Counted from the first letter of the stretch, positions 1 to 9,625 are shown. The stretch: DNA of 64,000 nucleotides from Mucilaginibacter sp. UBA5151 (GCA_002413785.1 DHXR01000082.1:191360-255359); one strand, 5' to 3'. The notes: generated from the letters alone by a model not told the origin. Numbers and translations are program-made.

Positions 1-460
1 CCAAATAAGAATATACAAATGGACTTATAAAGGAAGCGCCACCAAATATCAGTTGTGCTAAAACAGAGGTAAAAGCATAGTTTTCCTCTCCGCCCGCAGT
101 TCTTAATAAGGGATTGATCACCACCTGCAGCATGGCCATTCCGCAGCCTATTAAAAATAATGATAAAACAGCAGTCAGGTAATTTGGTTCAGCAGCCAAA
201 AGTAAAGCCCCCAGGAATGCGACTACAAATGCTGCGGTCATAATCACTTTCTCATTGTACTTCTGCACCAGCATGCTCGAAGGGATCGACATAACACCAT
301 AGGCAATAAAAAAGGCGAATGGCAATACGCCGGCTAATCCGGTACTCAGTTTAAAGTCCTTAATAAACTCCGGGCCCAGTGGGCCAATGATGTTTGTTAA
401 AAAGGAAATAACAAAAAAAGTGAGCATTATTAATGCTACAATATAAAAGCTGCGTTTCAT
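1..460 (-). CDS. Sugar MFS transporter, FucP-like (3' end outside window)
   Basis: The first 153 residues of a major facilitator superfamily transporter are present; the gene runs off the left edge. It starts MKRSFYIVALIML at 460. Hydrophobic helices fill the visible part. The stretch NPLLRTAGGEENYAF followed by SVLAQLIFGGASF is characteristic of the FucP/GluP branch (L-fucose, glucose or galactose:H+ symporters), which are inner-membrane proteins. The exact sugar cannot be read from this half. Fucosidases elsewhere in the window make fucose or a related hexose plausible, but that is inference. There is no adjacent gene within 800 bases upstream. Confidence 0.85.
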   Translation of the reverse strand, partial: MKRSFYIVALIMLTFFVISFLTNIIGPLGPEFIKDFKLSTGLAGVLPFAFFIAYGVMSIPSSMLVQKYNEKVIMTAAFVVAFLGALLLAAEPNYLTAVLSLFLIGCGMAMLQVVINPLLRTAGGEENYAFTSVLAQLIFGGASFISPFVYSYL

Positions 461-818
461 TAAATTGGTTTAAATAGCCGGTGAATGATTATTTTACATA
501 ATTAAAATAAATCTTTAGCAATAGCAAGTTTTTAAAATATTTATAAAAGTATTTGTTGTAAAAATGAAGCTTTTTATAAAAATCAGGTAATTTTAGCCTT
601 GTATTTTGACCGCATTTTCTAAGATAATATTTATAATTCCATATTTTGGGAATTTCAGTAAGCCTTTAAACGACAGCTTTTAGCATTTTTTGTGCATAAC
701 TATGATGTTAATAACCCCCTAAAAATGACTGAATAATACCCGAAATAGCTATGGATCAATCATGGAAAGTATGGTATAAAAATGTTTAAAACCTGTTAAT
801 AAAAAATAAAAAAAAACC

Positions 819-849
819 TTGACAAATGTTCAAACACGCCCTATATTAG
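819..849 (+). promoter_or_regulatory. Bacteroidota-type promoter for the candidate RNA
   Basis: TTG at 819-821 and TATATTAG at 842-849 are separated by 20 nt. This matches the Bacteroidota -33 TTG / -7 TAnnTTTG pattern with one mismatch. The same stretch also reads as TTGACA-17 nt-TATATT. It lies in an otherwise A/T-rich gap and points into the candidate RNA that follows. Seen directly; promoter activity is inferred. Confidence 0.6.
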
Positions 850-855
850 AATCAT

Positions 856-1200
856 CAAGAACGACGTACTTTGACAACCTTACAGGATTACAGAAATGAA
901 TCGGACGAACCCCCGGGCGAGTTAAAGATCAAAGAAGTGCTTGAGTTACCTGAAACAACAAGGGCGAAAGCCACGGAAAATGAAGGTTAATTAAAAGAGG
1001 TATTAGCAGGGCTGCAATTTTTTACGGAGAATAGCAGATATCCGCTAATGAACTGAAAGGATCAATGTCCGCAAGGGCAACAGAATAGCAGATCGGTTAA
1101 TTTACACAAAACTTGGTGCTTTCTGAATAACCACGGTTAGTCAGGGAGTCAGGAAACGGAAGTCGAATCGCAAGAGGAGGCTTCCGTTTTCGCTTTTTAG
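856..1200 (+). ncRNA. Candidate structured non-coding RNA, about 340 nt
   Basis: A promoter-like pair ends at 849 and an intrinsic terminator ends near 1197, with no convincing protein between them. The interval contains a short GCGA-capped hairpin (gggcgaaagcc), a gtccgcaagggc hairpin, and a 10-bp direct repeat (aatagcagat) near 1031 and 1085. G+C content is higher than in the flanking A/T-rich sequence. I looked for the signatures of tmRNA, RNase P RNA and cobalamin riboswitches and did not find them. A 39-codon frame opens at TTG 871 but has no other support. The RNA ends about 70 nt before phoH, so it could also act as a leader, although the terminator argues for an independent transcript. 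Confidence 0.5.
1154..1197 (+). terminator. Rho-independent terminator of the candidate RNA
   Basis: The 9-bp stem AAACGGAAG / CTTCCGTTT (1154-1162 with 1181-1189) is followed by TCGCTTTTT. The stem closes an 18-nt loop. It separates the upstream transcript from phoH. Confidence 0.7.
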
Positions 1201-1268
1201 GGTATTTTATATCGTCAATTTTGAATTCTATTTTCCTGCCCGCCCGAAAATAGCTAATTTAGACGCAC

Positions 1269-2621
1269 ATGAGTAAGGAAGGCAAAAGCAAGCAGAACGG
1301 AAGGCCAAAAATATTTGTTTTAGATACCTCGGTGATCTTATACGATCATAACGCCTTTGAAAATTTCCAGGAACACGATGTAGCCATACCCATCCAGGTA
1401 CTGGAAGAGCTTGATAATATGAAAAGCGGCAACGATACCCGCAATTTCGAAGCCCGCAGCTTTATCAGGCTGATGGATGATCTTTCGCATAACCATCTCA
1501 TTAATGAATGGCGACCGTTAACCGGAACAAGCAAAGGGAATTTCAAGGTGATCATGGATACCAAATCCCTTGTCGCGGATGCCGAGGCTGTTTTTGGTTC
1601 GGATAAGGTAGATCACCGTATTTTAAACGCTGCTTTAGCTTTGCAGGAAGAAAACCCTGACAAAAAGATTGTACTGGTTTCAAAAGATATTTGCCTTCGT
1701 TTAAAAGCCAAAGCATTAAGCCTTCATTCGGAGGACTATGAAACAGGTAAAATTAAAAACCTTGATAAGTTATATACCGGCGAAACAACTTTGGATAAGG
1801 TACCAGAGAAGTTGATCAACCAGTTAAACAGGCAGGAAATATTATCCGGGGATAGTTTTGAGATGCAGCCGCATACCAGTAACCATTTCTATACTTTAAA
1901 CAGCAAGAAAGCATCCGTATCGGTATTTTATAATTCGCAAAAAGCCGAACTGGAAAAAGTAACCGAACAGCCCATATTTAATATTTTTCCCAGAAATATG
2001 GAGCAGGCTTTTGCTATTCACGCCCTGCTGCATCCGGATATTAAGTTGGTGACTATTCAGGGTAACGCAGGCACCGGAAAAACCTTGCTGGCGCTGGCAG
2101 GCGCGCTGGAGCAGCGGAAAAACTTCAGGCAGATTTTTGTGACCAGGCCCATTGTCCCTTTGAGCAATAAGGATATAGGGTTTTTGCCGGGCGACATTAA
2201 ATCAAAGATCGACCCTTATATGGCGCCGATTTGGGATAATCTTAAATTTATAAAAGACCAGTTTGCCGACGATGAAAAAATGCAGGCCAAAATTGACGAA
2301 CTGGTAACCAACGAAAAAATATCCATTGCCCCGCTGGCATTTATACGCGGCCGTACATTAAGCAAGATATTTTTTATAGTTGATGAGGCCCAAAACCTAA
2401 CCCCTCATGAAGTAAAAACGATCATATCACGCGCCGGCGAAAACAGTAAGTTTGTGTTCACGGGCGATATTTACCAGATCGATACCCCATATCTGGATGC
2501 TGAAAGTAACGGCTTGTCGTATTTAATCGACAAAGCCAAAGGGCACCCGCTTTACGCGCATATTACCCTGCAAAAAGGGGAGCGGAGCGAATTGGCTAAT
2601 TTGGCGACGGAGCTTTTGTAG
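1269..2621 (+). CDS. phoH: PhoH family protein (PIN domain + PhoH ATPase)
   Basis: This 450-residue protein joins an N-terminal PIN-type nuclease domain (residues about 14-150, with LDTSVILYD carrying the first acidic residue) to a C-terminal PhoH P-loop ATPase domain. Walker A is GNAGTGKT at 265-272, Walker B is IVDEAQNL around D372, and FTGDIYQID follows. This is the PhoH2/YlaK architecture, whose members have been described as coupled RNA helicase-ribonucleases; a cytoplasmic role in RNA metabolism is therefore likely. The start at 1269 precedes the PIN core by a basic, polar leader. It is a single gene, with repeats rather than a gene downstream. Confidence 0.93.
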   Translation: MSKEGKSKQNGRPKIFVLDTSVILYDHNAFENFQEHDVAIPIQVLEELDNMKSGNDTRNFEARSFIRLMDDLSHNHLINEWRPLTGTSKGNFKVIMDTKSLVADAEAVFGSDKVDHRILNAALALQEENPDKKIVLVSKDICLRLKAKALSLHSEDYETGKIKNLDKLYTGETTLDKVPEKLINQLNRQEILSGDSFEMQPHTSNHFYTLNSKKASVSVFYNSQKAELEKVTEQPIFNIFPRNMEQAFAIHALLHPDIKLVTIQGNAGTGKTLLALAGALEQRKNFRQIFVTRPIVPLSNKDIGFLPGDIKSKIDPYMAPIWDNLKFIKDQFADDEKMQAKIDELVTNEKISIAPLAFIRGRTLSKIFFIVDEAQNLTPHEVKTIISRAGENSKFVFTGDIYQIDTPYLDAESNGLSYLIDKAKGHPLYAHITLQKGERSELANLATELL

Positions 2622-3160
2622 CTTATAATGGCGTGATTATAAGTTACTGATTATCAACTTAATGAATGACAAAAAAGGGGTGTCATGGTGAGGCGCTCGA
2701 ACCATGCGCGGTGGCCTGTACGCTTTGCATTAGTGTTAATGCATTAGTGTTAATGCATTGGCGCTAATGCATTGGCGTCGGCCTTTGCGCACATGGTTCG
2801 AGTGCCTTATAATGACGTGTTTGCAAGTTGCTGATTATCAATGCACTTGCAACGGTCGACTTATTCATTGCCGTCTGCTTTAGCGGACGGAAAAGATAAT
2901 CAGGACAATCTGGCTTTAGCCTAAATTGTGCGGCTAAAGCCTTTGACTATCGCCTCTGTATCCCGTTGGCTGAAGCCAACGGCAATGAATAAAACAACGT
3001 CATCGCGATTTTTTCCAGGATTTGCCCTGGTCAGCACTCACCATGACAGCCGCCGCTTATAATGATGTGTTTATAAGTTGTTGATTATCAAGACACTTAT
3101 AATAACGTCATTGCGATTTTTTCCAGGGTTGGCCTTGGTCGGTGCCTCACCATGACCCCT
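2622..3160. repeat. Mosaic of dispersed and palindromic repeats
   Basis: This gene-free stretch is built from repeats. A roughly 38-bp unit (CTTATAATG..., ending TGATTATCAA) occurs three times, at about 2622, 2807 and 3056. A 50-bp unit containing GCGATTTTTTCCAGG occurs twice, at about 2999 and 3107. A palindromic element at 2680-2806 begins GTGTCATGGTGAGGCGCTCG and ends with the inverted copy CATGGTTCGAGTGCC; its centre has 3.6 copies of a 14-bp tandem (GCATTAGTGTTAAT, 2727-2777). A further element at 2860-2992 is bounded by the 13-bp inverted repeat TATTCATTGCCGT. No gene is visible. Confidence 0.75.
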
Positions 3161-3294
3161 TTTTTTTGTCATTCCCCCTTCAAAATTTCTCAAAATTTTA
3201 CCCTAAGCAATAACGGGTCGGTGAGCCGCTTTCAGGAAAGACGCGTATGCCTGTGGGGACGTGTACCTTGCCGGATCATATCAATCAAAGCATC

Positions 3295-4023
3295 TTATTT
3301 CAGCTGCATATACAAAACTGCCGCTATGGCAGCGCCTGCAATCGGGCCCAGCACAGGGATCCACGCGTACGACCAATCGCTTGTCCCTTTACTTTTAATG
3401 GGTACAATAAAATGAATGATCCTTGGGCCGAGGTCACGGGCGGGGTTAATGGCATAACCGGTAGTCCCGCCGAGGGATAGGCCGATCACCCATACTAGCA
3501 AAGCAACCGGCAGGACTCCTACCGAACCCAAACCTATAGGCGTTTTAGTTGGCGTAATTTGCGCCCCCGCAATATAAAACACGGTAAACACCAGTACAAA
3601 AGCCCCTATAATCTCGCTGATGATATTGGAAGCATAATTACGGATAGCCGGGCCGGTACAAAAAATAGCCAAAATAGAATCAGGTTTATTGGTTCGCTGA
3701 AAATGATTGTAGTACATCAGCCAAACCAGGAGCGCGCCTAAAAAAGCGCCCAGCATTTGCGCAATAATATAAGGTGCCACATTTGCCCATGGAAATTTAC
3801 CGACTATGGCCAGCCCGATAGTAACAGCAGGGTTAAGATGGGCGCCGCTATAAGGGCCGGCAACAACTACACCCACGTAAACAGCAAGGCCCCAGCCGGT
3901 AGTAATCACTATCCACCCGCCGTTATTCCCTTTTGTATCGTTCAATAATACGTTGGCAACTACGCCGTCGCCTAAAAGTATCAGTAACATGGTGCCGATC
4001 ATTTCGGCCATAAATGGTGACAT
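3295..4023 (-). CDS. glpF: Glycerol uptake facilitator, MIP/aquaporin family
   Basis: This 242-residue polytopic inner-membrane channel has the two MIP half-helix motifs: LNPAV at N64 and INPAR at N193. The residue after the second motif is Asp (NPARDLGP), the hallmark of glycerol-conducting rather than water-only channels. It should let glycerol diffuse into the cytoplasm, where the adjacent GlpK traps it. It lies 128 bp downstream of glpK on the same strand, separated by an inverted-repeat block. Length and topology are normal for the family. Confidence 0.93.
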   Translation of the reverse strand: MSPFMAEMIGTMLLILLGDGVVANVLLNDTKGNNGGWIVITTGWGLAVYVGVVVAGPYSGAHLNPAVTIGLAIVGKFPWANVAPYIIAQMLGAFLGALLVWLMYYNHFQRTNKPDSILAIFCTGPAIRNYASNIISEIIGAFVLVFTVFYIAGAQITPTKTPIGLGSVGVLPVALLVWVIGLSLGGTTGYAINPARDLGPRIIHFIVPIKSKGTSDWSYAWIPVLGPIAGAAIAAVLYMQLK

Positions 4024-4044
4024 ATTTTTTGAGATTTAGTTTGA

Positions 4045-4165
4045 ATGGTTTGATTAGTTCATGGTTCATAGTTCATGGTTCATAGCCGGAAGTGGGTAAT
4101 GGGTTCATTGCTGCTGATCGATACGGTGCAGCTGCTATGAACCATGAACCATCAACTATGAACAG
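4045..4165. repeat. Direct and inverted ttcatggttcatag repeats
   Basis: Between glpK and glpF, TTCATGGTTCATAG occurs twice in tandem. The inverse (ctatgaaccatgaacc, then ctatgaac) lies about 60 bp further on, overlapping the last codons of glpK. The arms could form a long imperfect hairpin in the glpK-glpF mRNA and tune expression of the channel relative to the kinase; that is inference. Confidence 0.55.
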
Positions 4166-5657
4166 CTCCCGACCAGGCCTGCGCAGCGTAAACCGCCCGC
4201 TTCCAGCCTGCCATTGCCTTTTGTAATTCTTCCGGGTTGCCAACAGGGTTAAAATTCCTTTCCGATTGCCATTGCTGCTGTATCTCTTCCACATTTTTCC
4301 AGTATCCAACTGCCAGTCCTGCCAGATACGCGGCGCCAAGGGCGGTTGTTTCCACTATTTTGGGCCTTATGACTTTGCAATTCAACAGGTCGGCCTGAAA
4401 TTGCATCAGCAGATTGTTGGCGGTAGCGCCGCCGTCAACCCGCAGTTCTTTTATCTTCATCCCGGCATCTGCTTCCATCGCCTTTAAAACATCTACGGTT
4501 TGATAAGCAATGGCTTCAATCGCGGCCCTGGCGATATGACTCGCGGTAGTTCCCCGGGTTAAGCCGACAATCGTTCCCCTGGCATCAGGGTCCCAGTAAG
4601 GCGCACCGAGGCCGGCAAAGGCGGGCACAAAATAAACCCCTCCGGTATCGTTAACATCCAGTGCAAGCAGTTCAACCTCGGCCGAAGTTTTTATGATCCC
4701 CAGGCCGTCGCGCAGCCATTGCACTACTGCGCCTCCTATAAATATACTGCCTTCAAAAGCGTACTGGATTTTTCCGTTGATCTTCCAGGCAATGGTGGTC
4801 AGCAAGTTGTTTTTGGAAGCGATAAATTTATCGCCGATATTCATAAGCATAAAGCAACCGGTTCCATAAGTGTTTTTCACCATAGCCTTATCAATACACA
4901 TTTGTCCGAATAAGGCTGCCTGCTGGTCGCCTGCAATACCTGCTATGGGAATTTTTGATGCAAAAACAGTGGTATCCGTTTCACCGTAAACCTCGCTCGA
5001 CTGCTTCACCTCCGGCAGCATGCTTTTGGGGACACCGAATATTTGCAATAATTCATGGTCCCATTCCAATGTCTGTATATTATAGAGCATGGTGCGGCTG
5101 GCATTGGTAACATCAGTAACATGCACTTTGCCGCGGGTAAATTTCCATACCAGCCAGCTATCAACCGTACCAAAGGCCAGTTTACCTGCGGCAGCCAGTT
5201 CTTTTGTTCCTTCAACGTTATTTAGGATCCAGTTTATTTTTGAAGCAGAAAAATAGGCGTCGATGATCAAACCGGTTTTGGCACGGATTGGCTCCGTTAA
5301 GCCTTCGTTTTTTAGTTTCTCGCAAAATGCCGCTGTGCGCCTGTCCTGCCAGACGATGGCGTTGTAAACAGGCAAGCCCGTTTCCCGGTTCCATACAATG
5401 GTGGTTTCGCGCTGGTTAGTGATACCTATCGCCTTTATATTTTTACCATTGATCCCGATCTTAACAGTAGCCTCCGCAGCGACTCCGGCCTGTGTTGACC
5501 AGATTTCATTAGGATCATGTTCAACCCAACCCGGCTGTGGGAAAATTTGCGTAAATTCCCTTTGGGCGACAGACCTGATCTGCCCCCTGTGATCAAAAAT
5601 AATGGCCCGCGAACTGGTAGTGCCCTGGTCTAAAGCTAAAATGTATTCATCTTCCAT
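4152..5657 (-). CDS. glpK: Glycerol kinase
   Basis: This 501-residue FGGY carbohydrate kinase converts glycerol and ATP to sn-glycerol 3-phosphate in the cytoplasm. The N-terminal phosphate-binding motif LDQGTTSSR, followed by a WVEHDPNEIW stretch typical of GlpK, identifies the substrate class. GIAGDQQAALFGQ carries the catalytic Asp and DGGATANNLLMQFQ the adenine-side motif. Length is exactly that of the family. It is upstream of glpF on the same strand, and glpD lies 2.1 kb away beyond hemA, so uptake, phosphorylation and oxidation of glycerol are all encoded here. Confidence 0.97.
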   Translation of the reverse strand: MEDEYILALDQGTTSSRAIIFDHRGQIRSVAQREFTQIFPQPGWVEHDPNEIWSTQAGVAAEATVKIGINGKNIKAIGITNQRETTIVWNRETGLPVYNAIVWQDRRTAAFCEKLKNEGLTEPIRAKTGLIIDAYFSASKINWILNNVEGTKELAAAGKLAFGTVDSWLVWKFTRGKVHVTDVTNASRTMLYNIQTLEWDHELLQIFGVPKSMLPEVKQSSEVYGETDTTVFASKIPIAGIAGDQQAALFGQMCIDKAMVKNTYGTGCFMLMNIGDKFIASKNNLLTTIAWKINGKIQYAFEGSIFIGGAVVQWLRDGLGIIKTSAEVELLALDVNDTGGVYFVPAFAGLGAPYWDPDARGTIVGLTRGTTASHIARAAIEAIAYQTVDVLKAMEADAGMKIKELRVDGGATANNLLMQFQADLLNCKVIRPKIVETTALGAAYLAGLAVGYWKNVEEIQQQWQSERNFNPVGNPEELQKAMAGWKRAVYAAQAWSGAVHS

Positions 5658-6247
5658 AATAATAATTGGTTGCCGGTTGGTTGGCTAAATTTAGAAAATT
5701 TAAACAGATATTTTACCGTAACCGAATAAATAACAAATAATTGGGTTTTTAACGCTTTGTATGGGTAAGCGTTTAATTATAGAGCCTGCGGCTCGAAATG
5801 TTTTGTAACAACGGGTTAAAACCCGTTGTTACATGAATTAAATATTAAGAGTCCGCCCGTTGGCGGACGATCCATATTAGCTTCCTAATTATATGGGTCG
5901 AAACCTACGGTTCTTTATCTTTTCCTCCCGGCGTTTTCAACGGATTAAAATCCGTTGCTATAATATTTATCGAGGCTACGCCTCTTCGGAGCCTTAGAAA
6001 CCACATTTTATCATCATAATAACAATGTTTTCTAAGGATTTATGAATTGCATACACACACAAATCGTTGTAGAGCCAAATAATTTCAGTATCCCGAATAT
6101 ATAAAAATGTAAAATAAAAATGATCTGTATCATTTTTCATCGTGTCGGGTATCATCAAACAATGATTTAAATCGGCCTAATTTAGTCCCATTATAATTCA
6201 GGAACGGATTAAACAAACAAAGGTTAATACCGAATTGATCACTATAT
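5658..6247. repeat. Cluster of short perfect palindromes (REP-like)
   Basis: This 590-bp gap between the divergent glpK and hemA genes contains at least five short hairpins: 5782-5794 (GAGCCTGCGGCTC), 5805-5832 (13-bp stem starting GTAACAACGGGTT), 5851-5868 (GTCCGCC stem), 5939-5956 (AACGGATT stem) and 5972-5984 (GAGGCTACGCCTC). The spacing is irregular and the arms differ from one hairpin to the next. The final 150 bp before hemA is A/T-rich and should hold its promoter, but no clear TAnnTTTG box is visible. Confidence 0.7.
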
Positions 6248-7495
6248 ATGGAAATAAACACAAACAGGCCCGTTGATATTTCGAACTTCTTTATTGCAGG
6301 AGTTAATTATAAAAAAACCGATGCAGCAACAAGGGGACAATTTTCCATCAATAACGATCAGTATGAAAATATACTGAATTTAGCCCCGGCCTATAAATCA
6401 GACGCTTTATTTATCCTTTCTACCTGCAATCGTACCGAAATTTATGGTTTTGCAGAAGATGCCGGCGAGCTTATCGACCTGTTATGCACCCAAACAACCG
6501 GCGACAAAAATACTTTTACCCGCCTGGCTTATATTAAAAAGGGCGAAGCTGCAGTAGAACATTTGTTTAATGTAGGCGCCGGTTTGGATTCGCAGATATT
6601 GGGTGATTATGAAATAATCGGGCAACTGAAGGCTGCGGTTAAGTTTTCAAAAGAACGTGGTTTTATCAATTGCTTTTTAGAGCGCATGGTAAATTGTGTG
6701 CTGCAATCGTCAAAAACAATAAAAAATGATACCGCTTTAAGCGGCGGAACGGTTTCTGTTTCTTTCGCTGCCGTGCAATACATCAAAGAAAACTTTGAAA
6801 TTAACGCGGGTAAAAAAATATTGCTGATCGGCACCGGTAAAATCGGGCGCAATACCTGCAAAAACCTGGTTGATTATTTGGGTACCACAAATATTACGCT
6901 GATCAACCGCTCCGAAGATAAAGCCGCCGAACTGGCCGCGGAACTAAATTTAAAATACGCCCCGTTAAGCGACCTTGATTACCATGTTGCCAATTCGGAT
7001 ATCATACTTACAGCTACCAATGCCGGTCAGCCCACAATTTTTAAATCACAGCTGGAAAACAAGGGCGTAAAGCTAATCGTTGACCTTTCCGTTCCGAATA
7101 ATGTAGATGCATCTGTAAAGGAATTGCCCGGCATTACTTTGGTGAATGTGGATGAACTTTCAAAACTGAAAGATGAAACCCTGCAAAGGAGAGAAGCAGA
7201 GGCCCCCAAAGCAAAAGCCATCATCGCAACGCAAATAGCCGAGTACATGGAATGGTACCAGATGCGTAAGAATGCCCCTGCGCTTAATGCTATAAAAGGT
7301 AAACTCATTGAGATTCATACCCTGCTTAAAATCACTTTCCCCAATGAGGGCAAAGGCTGTCCGGTGATGAATGCCGAGCGAAAGATCCAAAAAGTGATTA
7401 ACAATGTTGCCTTTAAAATGCGTTCCCAAAACCAGCAGGGCTGCCATTACCTGGAAGCCATTAATGAGTTTATGAGTGTATCGGCGGGGAATTAG
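6248..7495 (+). CDS. hemA: Glutamyl-tRNA reductase
   Basis: This 415-residue enzyme reduces glutamyl-tRNA(Glu) to glutamate-1-semialdehyde, the first committed step of C5 tetrapyrrole synthesis. The catalytic Cys is C60 in LSTCNRTEIYGF. The motif GLDSQILGDYEIIGQ follows, and the NADPH-binding Rossmann domain starts at GTGKIGRN (about residue 194). The C-terminal dimerisation helices end near 415. It stands alone here: no hemC, hemD, hemB or hemL is next to it. The initiator ATG at 6248 lies 8 bp after a stop-rich leader and gives the usual length. Confidence 0.95.
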   Translation: MEINTNRPVDISNFFIAGVNYKKTDAATRGQFSINNDQYENILNLAPAYKSDALFILSTCNRTEIYGFAEDAGELIDLLCTQTTGDKNTFTRLAYIKKGEAAVEHLFNVGAGLDSQILGDYEIIGQLKAAVKFSKERGFINCFLERMVNCVLQSSKTIKNDTALSGGTVSVSFAAVQYIKENFEINAGKKILLIGTGKIGRNTCKNLVDYLGTTNITLINRSEDKAAELAAELNLKYAPLSDLDYHVANSDIILTATNAGQPTIFKSQLENKGVKLIVDLSVPNNVDASVKELPGITLVNVDELSKLKDETLQRREAEAPKAKAIIATQIAEYMEWYQMRKNAPALNAIKGKLIEIHTLLKITFPNEGKGCPVMNAERKIQKVINNVAFKMRSQNQQGCHYLEAINEFMSVSAGN

Positions 7496-7518
7496 CAGTT
7501 GGTTGGGTTAGCCGCTCA

Positions 7519-7706
7519 CTTGTCATCCTGAACGCAGTGAAGGATCTTGAAGCGATAGGTCGGCTACATGCATGACGTTGAAGATCCTTCGCTGCGCTAT
7601 CCATGATATGTTAATCCCGCCATGTCATTGCGAGCAAAGCGTGGCAATCGCGAACTGTTCATAACCGCCAGGCAAAGTTCGCGATTGCTTCGTGCCTCGC
7701 AATGAG
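7519..7706. repeat. Two dispersed palindromic repeat elements
   Basis: Two unrelated elements sit between the convergent hemA and glpD. The first (7519-7597) starts TGTCATCCTGAACGCAGTG and folds back on GATCCTTCGCTGCG. The second (7623-7706) starts TGTCATTGCGAGCAAAGCG and closes with the inverse ending CCTCGCAATGA. A relative of the first element recurs at about 11551, so these are multi-copy families rather than gene-specific terminators, although at this position the hairpins may also stop both transcripts. Confidence 0.7.
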
Positions 7707-7780
7707 ATAGTTTTTTAATAAGTCATTCACTCCTTCAGAATTTTGCGAAATTTTACCACTCAGAATGACAAAAAATTACG

Positions 7781-9355
7781 CTAAAAGCTCAACAGATACC
7801 CTTTAGCCAGTTCATCAAACTCCGCAACTTGCTGAGCCACCCATTGCTCATCCTTATTCAATTCCTGCGCCATTAACCGGGCAACTGCCGGGGCCATTTC
7901 AATTGCAGTCTTCACATCCAGAAATAATGCCCTTACCCTTCGCGCAAGTACATCTTCTACGGTGCGGGCCATTTCATGTCTTGCTGCCCAAATCACTTCT
8001 GCTTTTATATAATCCATGTGGGGATGAAGTTTTTCGGCCCATTCCGGGTTTTCATATACAAGATCAAGTAAGGCCTCATAGTCGCTGCCATAAACGTATA
8101 GGTAGTTAATGCGGTCAACATCCTTTTTATTGCCGTGTATGGGCAGGTTATCGGTTATGCATTTATGCGGATCCAGGTTAGCGGTTTCTATAGCTTTGTC
8201 AACAGTATCTTCCGCCATGCGGCGGTAGGTTGTCCATTTACCGCCTGTAATGGTAATGAGCCCGGATACAGAGACCAATATTTTATGCCTGCGGGATATT
8301 TCTTTTGTACCGCCTGATCCGTCCTGCGGCGCGGCCAGCGGGCGCAGACCGGCAAATATGCTCAATACATCTTTCCTTTCGGGAGGACGGCTTAAATATT
8401 TGCTTATGTTACGCATTACAAAGCCTATCTCTGCTTCAAGCGCACGGGGTTCAAGGCTAAGTTCGTCCAAAGGAGTATCTGTGGTGCCGATCAATAGTTT
8501 TCCATGCCAGGGGACAACAAAAAGCACCCGGCCATCATCCGTTTTGGGGATCATTATGGCATCCGAACCCGGCATAAATGAGCTGTCAACTACAATATGA
8601 ATACCCTGGCTGGGCCTCACCAAAGGTTTTTTATGGGGTTCATCCTTTTGCAGCAGGTCATCCACAAAAATGCCAGTGGCATTTATCAAGGCTTTACATT
8701 TAAGCTGATAAACGGTTCCGGCTTCCATATCCTGCGCAACTATGCCGCTTATTTTCCCGTTTTCTTTCAGCAGATCGGTTACTTTAAAATAGTTTAAAAC
8801 CGTAGCGCCCTGTTCCAAACAGGTTTGGGCGAGGTTTATAGCCAAACGGGAGTCGTCAAATTGACCATCATGGTAAACAACGCCGCCATAAAGTCCTTTT
8901 TGTTGGATGCCGGGTAACCGGCCGATGGTTTCTTTTTTGGAGATATGTTTCGACCGCCCGAAACTGAGTTTACCCGCTAACAAATCATAAAGGGTAAGGC
9001 CGATGGTATAATACGCGCCCTTCCACCATTCATAATTGGGGATAATAAAAGATTCATTTTTTACCACGTGAGCTGCATTTTTGATGAGCAGCCCGCGTTC
9101 ATACAAAGCTTCGCGTACAAGGCCAATATCGCCCTGTGCTAAATACCGCACCCCGCCATGCACCAGTTTAGTACTCCGGCTGGAAGTGCCTTTGGCAAAA
9201 TCAGCCTGTTCGAGCAGCAATGTTTTATAGCCACGGGACGCTGCATCAAGGGCAGTCCCCAAACCTGTAGCACCGCCGCCCACGACAATGATGTCCCAGG
9301 TTTTTTCAGGGTTGGTTATGGTTTCGATTAATTTTTCGCGGTTGGTAGTGGGCAC
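7781..9355 (-). CDS. glpD: Aerobic glycerol-3-phosphate dehydrogenase
   Basis: This 524-residue FAD enzyme oxidises sn-glycerol 3-phosphate to dihydroxyacetone phosphate and passes electrons to the quinone pool at the inner membrane. The FAD-binding Rossmann motif VVGGGATGLGTALDAASRG is at about residues 25-43. TSSRSTKLVHGGVRYL is the GlpD/GlpA signature, and GGKWTTYRRMAEDT lies in the cap region. The C-terminal helical domain (about 400-524) is present. It converges on hemA and works with the nearby glpF and glpK. Confidence 0.96.
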   Translation of the reverse strand: MPTTNREKLIETITNPEKTWDIIVVGGGATGLGTALDAASRGYKTLLLEQADFAKGTSSRSTKLVHGGVRYLAQGDIGLVREALYERGLLIKNAAHVVKNESFIIPNYEWWKGAYYTIGLTLYDLLAGKLSFGRSKHISKKETIGRLPGIQQKGLYGGVVYHDGQFDDSRLAINLAQTCLEQGATVLNYFKVTDLLKENGKISGIVAQDMEAGTVYQLKCKALINATGIFVDDLLQKDEPHKKPLVRPSQGIHIVVDSSFMPGSDAIMIPKTDDGRVLFVVPWHGKLLIGTTDTPLDELSLEPRALEAEIGFVMRNISKYLSRPPERKDVLSIFAGLRPLAAPQDGSGGTKEISRRHKILVSVSGLITITGGKWTTYRRMAEDTVDKAIETANLDPHKCITDNLPIHGNKKDVDRINYLYVYGSDYEALLDLVYENPEWAEKLHPHMDYIKAEVIWAARHEMARTVEDVLARRVRALFLDVKTAIEMAPAVARLMAQELNKDEQWVAQQVAEFDELAKGYLLSF

Positions 9356-9625
9356 AGGGATTGGATTATTTGGTTGAAGTTAGGCTTACACGTAAATTAT
9401 TTGACCTTTTCAAATCTAAAATAAGAATTCGTATTTTTTATGTGAATTTTAGGTTAAATACCCTGTAACGTTATGGTGTATTCGGAGCCTAATGACTATA
9501 TTCTTAATCCCCAAAAAGCCCATTTCAATATTTTAAGCATCGTAATTTGCCCAAGATATAGTAGAATAAGGTAAATTAATTGGCCTATTGGCTAAAAAAT
9601 GAAAACCTGCATTGAATTGTTGGTT

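Noticed and set aside
871..990. 39-codon frame from TTG inside the candidate RNA
   Set aside because: No homology is recognised and the start is rare; hairpins and the terminator fit an RNA better.
856..1200. tmRNA, RNase P RNA or cobalamin riboswitch
   Set aside because: The tRNA-like ends, the GAGGAAAGTCC-type core and the B12 box are all absent; an AGTCAGGAAAC match near 1146 is isolated.
2727..2777. Tandem repeat resembling a CRISPR array
   Set aside because: The 14-bp units are contiguous, without unique spacers, and no cas genes are near.
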